Below are positions 6,246 to 11,388 of a DNA stretch of 12,471 bases, in pieces (the stretch's first letter is position 1; every line of letters begins with the position of its first letter). The notes beneath the pieces were generated by a model. The model saw only the letters and a list, made by a program, of their open reading frames with translations. It ran no database searches and was not told the origin of the DNA. Location: contig JAHJBD010000154.1 of the NCBI GenBank assembly GCA_018813725.1, forward strand, positions 1 to 12,471. Reading direction: 5' to 3'. Both the position numbers and the translations under genes were made by a program. Source of the DNA: Nanobdellota archaeon (GTDB taxonomy: Archaea > Nanobdellota > Nanobdellia > Woesearchaeales > JAHJBD01).

Positions 6246-6422
6246 AATGTCTAATTTATTTCTAACTGTTCCGTTTAGGGAATATCCTATATAAAAGCAA
6301 GGCAGTAGGGGAAAGATCAGCTCAAATAAACCAATAATTGATCTGGAGATAAATAATACTAATAGGAGCATACCAGCACTGGATATTCCATGCTTGAGCC
6401 AAACTCCCTTGAGCTTTTCCAT
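6240..6422 (-). CDS. Small membrane protein, or shifted tail of the upstream gene
   Basis: A 60-aa ORF begins MEKLKGVWLKHG and then has one or two strongly hydrophobic stretches (about 16-50, AGMLLLVLFISRSIIGLFELIF and PLLPCFYIGYS). It overlaps the end of the upstream 191-aa ORF by 64 bp in another frame. It has no clear ribosome site. Either it is a separate small membrane protein translated by coupling, or a frameshift near GGAAAAGC (about 6415-6421) has split one protein with a C-terminal membrane anchor. The overlap-frame sequence here reads like a natural protein, while the last 20 residues of the upstream ORF look less so. I do not recognise it. Confidence 0.45.
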   Translation of the reverse strand: MEKLKGVWLKHGISSAGMLLLVLFISRSIIGLFELIFPLLPCFYIGYSLNGTVRNKLDIL

Positions 6423-6934
6423 AGTGATCTTTTATCTTCCTGCGTAAGCCTCCATTCGCTTGGATAAGGCGGCACGTATAAAGTGGATGGTATAGGAGAA
6501 AATGCATCGTGAACAGTTGGCTTGTCTTGCACAACTGGCTGGACAATCTCCCTTTTTGTATAAAACACCTTGTCTGCCCTGCAAGCATCAACAGCTTCTG
6601 CTGTAAATACAATCCCAAGGTCACCAATCTCGGGCATTAGTCCTTTGATCTCATACCTGTAAGTCTGTCTGTCCTCTACATTCCCTGTGACAAAACCTAA
6701 AGCGCCTTTCTCGACAAATTCAAATATGATGTTAAGTGAATCAAAGTCTTCAGCTGTGCGGTCTGTTATATCAGGCCTAAGAAAGCTCTGTATCTTATCG
6801 TCTATGTAAATCGGCTGTGCAATGCCGTTGAACCTGTCGCCAGGGCCTAATCTTAATCTCTTGATCTTCTCAAGCTCCAAAACCTGCACCTTTCTACCTT
6901 CGATCTCTGCAAGTATGCGCTCTCTAAGTCCCAT
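6359..6934 (-). CDS. Hypothetical protein, soluble
   Basis: I do not recognise this protein. From the ATG at 6934 it has 191 aa; an in-frame ATG at 6985 would add 17, but TTTAAAAG centred near 6961 is a TATA box that places transcription start on the 6934 codon and inside the longer version. The N-terminus (MGLRERILAEIEGRKVQVLELEKIKRL) is a charged helix. The middle is beta-like with LGPGDRFNGIAQPIYIDD and FEFVEKGALGFVTGNVEDRQTYRYEIKGL. A Pro-rich stretch (PIPSTLYVPPYPSEW) precedes the end. There is no signal peptide or membrane segment in this frame, but a hydrophobic ORF overlaps its end. It is divergent from the membrane protein starting at 7064. Confidence 0.65.
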   Translation of the reverse strand: MGLRERILAEIEGRKVQVLELEKIKRLRLGPGDRFNGIAQPIYIDDKIQSFLRPDITDRTAEDFDSLNIIFEFVEKGALGFVTGNVEDRQTYRYEIKGLMPEIGDLGIVFTAEAVDACRADKVFYTKREIVQPVVQDKPTVHDAFSPIPSTLYVPPYPSEWRLTQEDKRSLWKSSREFGSSMEYPVLVCSY

Positions 6935-6956
6935 GATATAGAGAAGTAGTTTTGGG

Positions 6957-6966
6957 CTTTTAAAGG
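6957..6966 (-). promoter_or_regulatory. TATA box of the 191-aa hypothetical gene
   Basis: The minus strand reads CCTTTAAAAG; its centre lies about 27 bp upstream of the ATG at 6934, giving a leaderless transcript and fixing the start. Confidence 0.55.
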
Positions 6967-6999
6967 TTACAGAAGCCGCTGTCATCTATGAATATTGTA

Positions 7000-7042
7000 T
7001 TCCCGGAAGATTTCCGGAATAGATTTGCATACCTATAAATAT
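7000..7042 (+). promoter_or_regulatory. Promoter with paired TTCCGGAA-type palindromes
   Basis: CTATAAATAT (7033-7042) is a TATA box about 27 bp before the ATG at 7064. Upstream of it, TTCCCGGAA (7000-7008) and TTTCCGGAA (7011-7019) are near-identical palindromes 11 bp apart; together they contain CCGGAA-GAT-TTCCGG. A site just upstream of the TATA box suits an activator. The same repeat also lies upstream of the divergent 6934 gene. The binding factor is unknown. Confidence 0.5.
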
Positions 7043-7063
7043 GCACAGAGGAATTGATACTGT

Positions 7064-7732
7064 ATGAGAAAACCAGTTGCAGTATTCGCGTTCATATATT
7101 TTGTAATAAGCCTGATTACAGGTATAATTACTATTGACGCAGGCAAAGAAGCTGATAAGTCAATATTCTATCTGATCCTGATAATCTATGTGATAATCGG
7201 TATTGGTATGGCCATTGCAATCTTATTCAAGAAAAAATGGGCCTTGATCGTCATGATCTTGATGATTGCCATCTCGGCAATATTTAAGATTGGTGTATCC
7301 ATTGAAACAGGTTATTTCACATTGCCTACTATGGATCTTTTGTTACTTGCCTTTGCATTAGGCAGTATCAGGAATTTTGATAAGGGAAGCACAAAGGAAG
7401 GCAAATCAGACTTAACTAAGTTCTACCGTGTTACATTCTACGTATTTGGCTTTATTGCTTTTATCCTGATAAGTATTATGGGCATATCAGGAAATGTGGC
7501 ATTACCTGGACATTTTTATTTCTACCCTCTAACCTTGTTAGGTATAGCTGGCATAATCTCAACAATATTTCTGATCAAAAAGAAATTTGCAGTAAAACAC
7601 TATCAGATACTTCTGGGTGTAAGCATAGTCTATATCTTTTCCTGGCTAAAATGGTATGATGTCTCACTGGATATTATCATGGTCATATGCCTGGTGCTTC
7701 TTGTATCTGCAAATAAACTGTTTAAGAAATAG
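7064..7732 (+). CDS. Multi-pass integral membrane protein, unknown function
   Basis: A 222-aa protein with seven or eight hydrophobic segments (roughly 5-25, 33-54, 59-77, 86-100, 124-145, 151-171, 178-194 and 200-217). Short Lys-rich loops (FKKKW, LIKKKF, LFKK at the end) suggest cytoplasmic faces. A charged central loop at about 102-120 (NFDKGSTKEGKSD) splits it into two halves of about four helices each, which may reflect an old duplication. I see no transporter, protease or enzyme motif. The start is a leaderless ATG fitted to the TATA box at 7033. Genes on both sides are also of unknown role, so context gives little help. Confidence 0.8.
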   Translation: MRKPVAVFAFIYFVISLITGIITIDAGKEADKSIFYLILIIYVIIGIGMAIAILFKKKWALIVMILMIAISAIFKIGVSIETGYFTLPTMDLLLLAFALGSIRNFDKGSTKEGKSDLTKFYRVTFYVFGFIAFILISIMGISGNVALPGHFYFYPLTLLGIAGIISTIFLIKKKFAVKHYQILLGVSIVYIFSWLKWYDVSLDIIMVICLVLLVSANKLFKK

Positions 7733-7749
7733 TGATATATTTAAAGTTA

Positions 7750-7796
7750 ATTAGTTACTACTTATTAGTTACTATAAAATCAAAAGATTTATATAG
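7750..7796 (+). promoter_or_regulatory. Direct repeats and TATA boxes before the transglutaminase-like gene
   Basis: ATTAGTTACTA occurs at 7750-7760 and exactly again at 7764-7774, a 14-bp period. Two TATA candidates follow: TATAAAAT (7773-7780), which would serve the ATG at 7802, and TTTATATAG (7788-7796), which would serve the ATG at 7820. The second repeat runs into the first box, as a repressor site would. Confidence 0.5.
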
Positions 7797-7819
7797 TGCA
7801 TATGATTAAATGTGATAAT

Positions 7820-9481
7820 ATGATAGATCTGAATAATTTTCCTGAAGTTGAGGATGTCGATACACTGGCCATAGCAGTGTCTGATTTTGACCCAAAAAAT
7901 CTTGATTCTATAACCAGCGCTTTTGATGGGAATTTTGAGCACCCGTTTAAGGCAACACCTGATATGGTCGCTTATGCAGCGAAGATCGCCGGTGATTCTG
8001 ATATGGGGAAACTCGAATCGCTTGCAGAATTGTTAGGTGAGCAGATAGGTCCTATACAAAAAGGATTACGATTCTTAGGCTCAAAACCAGTAAGCCTGGG
8101 CACATATTATGATGAAGACAAGCTTGAAACTAGAAATGCGAGAGAGCTGTTTGAATATTCTATGGAACATGGCAAGGTCCCATTGGTCTGCATGGAATAT
8201 ACATTATTGGTCTTGGCCTTAGGCAATGCAATGGGCCTTAAGGTTGGCGCCTCTGAAGTATCAACCAACAGAGAGACAAATGGCAAAGCTGTAGAAGGCA
8301 CAGCTGATAGGCGAAGAGAGCATATAGTTCCTGTAGTATACATAAAAAAAGAGAATGGAAAATATGCTGCAGTTGGGGTAGAGATACCAGAAGCCGGTAA
8401 AAAGACATTAAATGGAAGAAATTATACTGATGCACAGCCTGTAGGTGGCTTTCCAGTTGTCCTGGATTATCTTAATAATTATCGTCTTTCATTACAAAAA
8501 CAAGCATCAGCGTTGCTGGATAAAAAATCTACATTGGATTCATTGCTGGCTGAACATATGAGCACTAACACCTTGCTTCAGATGAACCAGGCAGTTTCCT
8601 TATTTTATGATAATAAATATAGAGAGGCAGCAGCAGCTTTTGCAGAAGTTGAGAAAGAACATGAAGCTCAGCACGGTACTTCTAAGACTTCGCATGCCTG
8701 TGCAAAATTTTGCTTGGCAAAATCATTATATCATTTAAAAGACTTTAATTTAGCTGTGCAAAAGTTCACAGAATTCTTCCCTGCTTTGGATGATAAATTT
8801 TACGATAGTGAAGGCAGGTATGACTCAATGAACCGCTGGAATTTCCGTGGCACTTTTTACAGAGGGATTCGGAATGCTGATGAATTGGGTCATGGCATGG
8901 TCCAATGGGCCCTCGCAGTGCAAAACAAAGCGGAAAGTGAAAAGAGGGCATTGACTCAGCAGGAGTTTGATCAGGTGTATAAACTCAAGGAGTCAGCTAC
9001 CAGATTTGGGGTTAAGAATTATGCTGTTTCTGCAGCACTGGCAAGGATGGATTTCCAGAAGTACTCAGGAAATGGGTACAGGATGTCATCAGAGTATAAG
9101 ATGCAGCGTCATTTCAGAGATTGGGCTCAGGGGCTTGCCGACGAATACAAACAAGCAGCTTCTAATAAGGATGAAGATAAGGTTAAGCAATATCAGCGCC
9201 AGATCCAAAATTGTCTGTTTGAAATGATAACTTTTTACTCAAGGTTTGAGACACAAGGTGAGCACAAAGGGCTTTGCACAGGATTAAATCTGGGGCATAT
9301 TGTGACTGATGCAGGATTGCGCAAAGCTGTTGAGGGAAATCCTGTATTTAGGGATGTGGTAGGTGACAAGGAATATCAGGAGATACTGGCAACAAACCCT
9401 GTGGGTAAGCCGTTTAACCTTAGACAGGCATTTAGCCATCTGCCTTACGCGATGCATGGCGATTGTAAACTTTCTTTGTGA
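7820..9481 (+). CDS. Transglutaminase-like domain protein with TPR region
   Basis: The 553-aa protein has two recognisable parts. Around residues 119-190 the order of motifs fits the transglutaminase-like (papain-fold) core: VPLVCMEYTLLVLALGNAMGL with C124 at the start of a helix, H168 before a strand (HIVPVVYI), and GVEIP with E188 where the acid usually sits. Residues about 251-320 look like TPR helices (QAVSLFYDNKYREAAAAFAEVE, then AKSLYHLKDFNLAVQKF). The rest is helical. Such proteins may be peptidases, cross-linkers or inactive scaffolds; the triad cannot be confirmed by eye, and no partner is evident. No signal peptide is seen, so it is probably cytoplasmic. The ATG at 7820 fits the TATA box at 7788. 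The ATG at 7802 is also possible; a GTG at 7796 lies in the TATA box and is unlikely. Confidence 0.68.
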   Translation: MIDLNNFPEVEDVDTLAIAVSDFDPKNLDSITSAFDGNFEHPFKATPDMVAYAAKIAGDSDMGKLESLAELLGEQIGPIQKGLRFLGSKPVSLGTYYDEDKLETRNARELFEYSMEHGKVPLVCMEYTLLVLALGNAMGLKVGASEVSTNRETNGKAVEGTADRRREHIVPVVYIKKENGKYAAVGVEIPEAGKKTLNGRNYTDAQPVGGFPVVLDYLNNYRLSLQKQASALLDKKSTLDSLLAEHMSTNTLLQMNQAVSLFYDNKYREAAAAFAEVEKEHEAQHGTSKTSHACAKFCLAKSLYHLKDFNLAVQKFTEFFPALDDKFYDSEGRYDSMNRWNFRGTFYRGIRNADELGHGMVQWALAVQNKAESEKRALTQQEFDQVYKLKESATRFGVKNYAVSAALARMDFQKYSGNGYRMSSEYKMQRHFRDWAQGLADEYKQAASNKDEDKVKQYQRQIQNCLFEMITFYSRFETQGEHKGLCTGLNLGHIVTDAGLRKAVEGNPVFRDVVGDKEYQEILATNPVGKPFNLRQAFSHLPYAMHGDCKLSL

Positions 9482-9520
9482 GTTGTATTAATTATTATAG
9501 GAATATTATACTCTGTTAAA

Positions 9521-9548
9521 TATTTAAATAGGAATAACTATTCTCTAT
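9521..9548 (+). promoter_or_regulatory. Promoter with inverted repeat at the start site
   Basis: TATTTAAATA (9521-9530) is a TATA-like box about 30 bp before the ATG at 9556. ATAGGAATA-AC-TATTC-T-CTAT (9528-9548) is an inverted repeat with one bulged base. ATAGGAATA also occurs upstream at 9497-9505. It may be an operator or an RNA hairpin at the 5' end. Confidence 0.42.
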
Positions 9549-9555
9549 TATTGTG

Positions 9556-9888
9556 ATGCAAATGAAAAGTAATTACCTTAAGAGTTTGGTAGAGGGCAAA
9601 AGCTATTCAGCACATTTTGGAAACCTTTTGTTCATCGAATATTATATCCTTGGAAAGAAACACGGTATGGGTTCTGCATACAGGTGGCATGAGCTTAAAG
9701 ACAAATATCCAAATGAGATTAAAGCGATCTGGACAGAGCTTGACCCAAAAGGGTATGAAAGGTTTATCAAAGCTGAGAGAGACTTTGAGAAAGAATGCAT
9801 TGACACTGCCAAAGAGGTTGCAAACATCAGAAAGCAGGAAAGGGCTCAATTAAAGAAAGAATGGACTGATGCAGGCGGGGTATGGTGA
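9556..9888 (+). CDS. Hypothetical 110-aa protein
   Basis: I do not recognise this protein. It is soluble, with an aromatic N-terminal half (AHFGNLLFIEYYILGKKHGMGSAYRWHEL) and a charged helical C-terminal half (ERFIKAERDFEKECIDTAKEVANIRKQERAQLKKEW), ending DAGGVW. A GTG at 9553 is one codon upstream and equally near the expected leaderless start; ATG is preferred. The final bases overlap the beginning of the DinD-like fragment in another frame, so its true end could have been altered when that fragment arrived or decayed. Confidence 0.6.
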   Translation: MQMKSNYLKSLVEGKSYSAHFGNLLFIEYYILGKKHGMGSAYRWHELKDKYPNEIKAIWTELDPKGYERFIKAERDFEKECIDTAKEVANIRKQERAQLKKEWTDAGGVW

Positions 9889-10069
9889 TAAGGAAAATTT
9901 TCTTAGTGTGATTGAACAGGCGAAAATAACCTATGATCTATTTGGCAATAATATCCCAGACCATTTTCCTGACGTCAGGAAAACGATATATCTTGGTGCT
10001 GGATCAAAGAGAGGAATTGACACTATAATATTTGATTTAATATATATTAGCGTTGAAAACCATGGATGA
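9869..10069 (+). pseudogene. DinD-like gene fragment (first copy)
   Basis: A 66-codon open stretch covers only the central part of a DinD (DNA-damage-inducible protein D) domain. It reads GYGDKENFLSVIEQAK, then NIPDHFPDVRKTIYLGAGSKRGID and ISVENHG. Intact DinD proteins have LGY..W.NF..VI.KA, then DHF..V.K....G.GA.R.I.D and RYACYLI.QNGD in this order. The tryptophan and the RYACYLI segment have diverged, the N-terminal region is missing, and a stop follows ENHG where the family continues for well over 100 residues. It starts inside the end of the 110-aa gene. Recognition is by motif order. DinD in E. coli is SOS-induced and modulates RecA; this piece should have no function unless it acts as a small protein. 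Confidence 0.68.
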
Positions 10070-10104
10070 AGAATGCGCAGGAGAGATGAAGGTTTTGCCC
10101 AAGG

Positions 10105-10150
10105 ATAGGGGCAGATTGCCACCACCCTTTTGATTGATACTGCTGGGGGT
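10105..10150 (+). pseudogene. Possible third, badly decayed DinD-like repeat
   Basis: The stretch around GGGGCAGATTGCCACCACCC and TTTTGATTGATACTGC is similar in order to GGGGCAGACTGTTGCAGACC and TTTTGTCGGCACTGCC at 10185-10220, which begins the second fragment. It has no open frame of useful length. I read it as a diverged copy of the same segment, but a short chance likeness is possible. Confidence 0.3.
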
Positions 10151-10164
10151 AAGCAAAGCATTAA

Positions 10165-10345
10165 TTATGTCTCAACAAAGGCTCGGGGCAGACTGTTGCA
10201 GACCATTTTGTCGGCACTGCCAAAAAGGTCAAGATAGGTTCCTAAGCAGAAAGAGAAATAGGTGACATTATGCTTCCTCGTTATGCATGTTATCTCATTG
10301 CCAAGAACAGATATTCAATAACATGTGGACATTATAATCTAGTTT
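10165..10345 (+). pseudogene. DinD-like gene fragment (second copy, internal stop)
   Basis: In the frame through 10192 the translation gives KGSGQTVADHFVGTAKKVKIGS, a TAA at 10243-10245, then AEREIGDIMLPRYACYLIAKN. This is clearly the DinD signature DHF..V.KMV.IGSGAERE..D..L.RYACYLI.QN, with a stop where Gly normally stands. The frame is closed upstream by TAA at 10162 and ends at TGA near 10346. The start, the N-terminal and the C-terminal parts are missing. It keeps RYACYLI better than the first copy, so the two are separate copies rather than parts of one gene. An intact relative (Bro-N protein at 10508) follows. Confidence 0.72.
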
Positions 10346-10415
10346 GAAATGGGGGGGACTTAACGGATAAATATGGGTGGAACGCCAGTTAAACTTTATA
10401 TGCTAATATAAACAT
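10346..10415. other. Spacer with no gene seen
   Basis: AT-rich DNA with a G7 run at 10351-10357 and no open frame or ribosome site of note. It separates the decayed DinD fragments from the promoter of the Bro-N operon. Confidence 0.4.
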
Positions 10416-10454
10416 ATTTATATATCATTTAATCATATTTACGTGATTAAATGA
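10416..10454 (+). promoter_or_regulatory. Promoter with perfect 11-bp inverted-repeat operator
   Basis: ATTTATATAT (10416-10425) is a TATA box. Directly after it, TCATTTAATCA (10425-10435) and TGATTAAATGA (10444-10454) form a perfect 11-bp inverted repeat with an 8-base spacer. It covers the predicted transcription start, about 10447-10451, and its last bases include the ATG of a 14-codon mini-ORF. Such placement is typical of a repressor site. Candidate binders are the Bro-N protein itself or an unlinked regulator. Confidence 0.7.
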
Positions 10455-10495
10455 CAATATTTTCAAAGACAAAAAAATGGAACAAAAAGACCTAG
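10451..10495 (+). CDS. 14-aa mini-ORF before the Bro-N gene (possible leader peptide)
   Basis: ATG at 10451 lies at the predicted transcription start and opens 14 codons, MTIFSKTKKWNKKT, ending TAG at 10493. A related mini-ORF of the same length, MTTFSHSIKWSIKK, precedes the next gene at 11344. Both share MT-FS-KW-K at matching positions. Translation is not proven; it may be a leader peptide or simply part of a duplicated segment. A second frame from 10477 (MEQKDL) resembles the start of the AlbA_2 gene (MEHKEI). Confidence 0.35.
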   Translation: MTIFSKTKKWNKKT

Positions 10496-10507
10496 TTGGT
10501 AAAAATC

Positions 10508-11347
10508 ATGGATGAAGAAACAAATAAAGCGTTAGTCGTCTTTCAGGGAAATAAAATACGAAGGAAATGGTTTAATGATGAATGGTGGTTTTCAGTAGTG
10601 GATATTATAGCTGCATTGACACAGAATGATAGGGCCAGAAAGTATTGGTCTGATTTGAAAACTAAGCTTATTGAAGAAGGTTTTGAAGTGTCCGAAATAA
10701 TCGGACAGTTGAAACTTCTAGCAGAAGATGGAAAATTAAGAGAAACAGACTGCGCAAATACGAAATCAATGTTTAGGATTATCCAGTCAATCCCTTCTAA
10801 AAAAGCAGAGCCATTCAAGCAATGGCTGGCACAGGTAGGTTATGAAAGGGTCCAGGAGATAGAAAACCCAGAATTAGCACAAAAAAGGATGAAGGAGCTT
10901 TACAAGCAAAAAGGCTATTCTGAAGATTGGATTGAAAAACGTGTCAGAGGCATAGCTATAAGGGATGAATTGACAGACGAATGGAAAAAAAGAGGAGTAC
11001 AGGAAAAAATGGAGTTTTCAATACTTACAGCAGAGATATCCAAGGCAACATTTGGGATGACACCAAGTGAATATCAGAAGTTTAAGGGGCTTAAGAAGCA
11101 AAACTTAAGGGATCATATGGATGATCTGGAACTGATCTTTTCAATGCTAGGCGAAAGGGCAACCACAGAGATAGCAAGGACAAAAGATGCCCAGGGCTTT
11201 ATAGAAAATAAAGATGCTGCGCTCAAAGGCGGAAACATTGCAGGAGATGCGAGGAAGAACCTGGAGATCGAAACAAAGAAGAGAGTGGCTAGTCCAGAGA
11301 ATTATCTTGACGTTCCTGAAAAAGAGAAGAGAAAAAGGCTAAAATGA
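10508..11347 (+). CDS. Bro-N domain protein, DinD-related
   Basis: The 279-aa protein belongs to the Bro-N (phage antirepressor-like) and DinD group. An N-terminal Bro-N domain (about 7-110) has KIRRKWFNDEWWFSVVDIIAAL, RKYWSDLK and, further on, PFKQWLAQVG. The middle contains YSEDWIEKRVRGIAIRDELTDEW. The C-terminus has TEIARTKDAQGF and GGNIAGDARKNLEIETKKRVASPENYL, resembling the DinD ending (GG..AG.AR..LE..TG..VVS..N). Bro-N domains bind DNA and occur in phage and mobile regions; the cellular role here is unknown. The ATG at 10508 is preferred over the TTG at 10496; neither has a good ribosome site. It follows decayed DinD fragments and its stop overlaps, as ATGA, the mini-ORF before the AlbA_2 gene, suggesting one transcript. 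Confidence 0.85.
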   Translation: MDEETNKALVVFQGNKIRRKWFNDEWWFSVVDIIAALTQNDRARKYWSDLKTKLIEEGFEVSEIIGQLKLLAEDGKLRETDCANTKSMFRIIQSIPSKKAEPFKQWLAQVGYERVQEIENPELAQKRMKELYKQKGYSEDWIEKRVRGIAIRDELTDEWKKRGVQEKMEFSILTAEISKATFGMTPSEYQKFKGLKKQNLRDHMDDLELIFSMLGERATTEIARTKDAQGFIENKDAALKGGNIAGDARKNLEIETKKRVASPENYLDVPEKEKRKRLK

Positions 11348-11388
11348 CAACATTTTCACATTCGATAAAATGGAGCATAAAGAAATAA
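11344..11388 (+). CDS. 14-aa mini-ORF before the AlbA_2 gene (possible leader peptide)
   Basis: ATG at 11344 overlaps the Bro-N stop as ATGA and opens 14 codons, MTTFSHSIKWSIKK, ending TAA TAG. It overlaps the start of the AlbA_2 gene in another frame. Length, stop position and several residues match the mini-ORF at 10451. Ribosomes passing through it could reach the ATG at 11370, which has no Shine-Dalgarno site. Whether it is translated is unknown. Confidence 0.33.
   Translation: MTTFSHSIKWSIKK

Noticed and set aside
7796..7798. GTG as start of the transglutaminase-like gene
   Set aside because: It lies within the TATTATA-type box TTTATATAG, so a transcript from that promoter would begin after it; ATG at 7820 or 7802 fits better.
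8967..9227. Plus-strand ORF of 86 codons inside the transglutaminase-TPR gene
   Set aside because: Alternate frame of a long gene, with no ribosome site or recognisable motif.
10351..10357. G7 run as a regulatory or quadruplex element
   Set aside because: A single run cannot form a quadruplex alone; it is more likely drift or a read artefact in decayed DNA.
9889..10450. tRNA, CRISPR array or insertion-sequence ends in the gene-poor stretch
   Set aside because: No cloverleaf, no regularly spaced repeats and no transposase or terminal repeats were found; DinD-like remains explain most of it.
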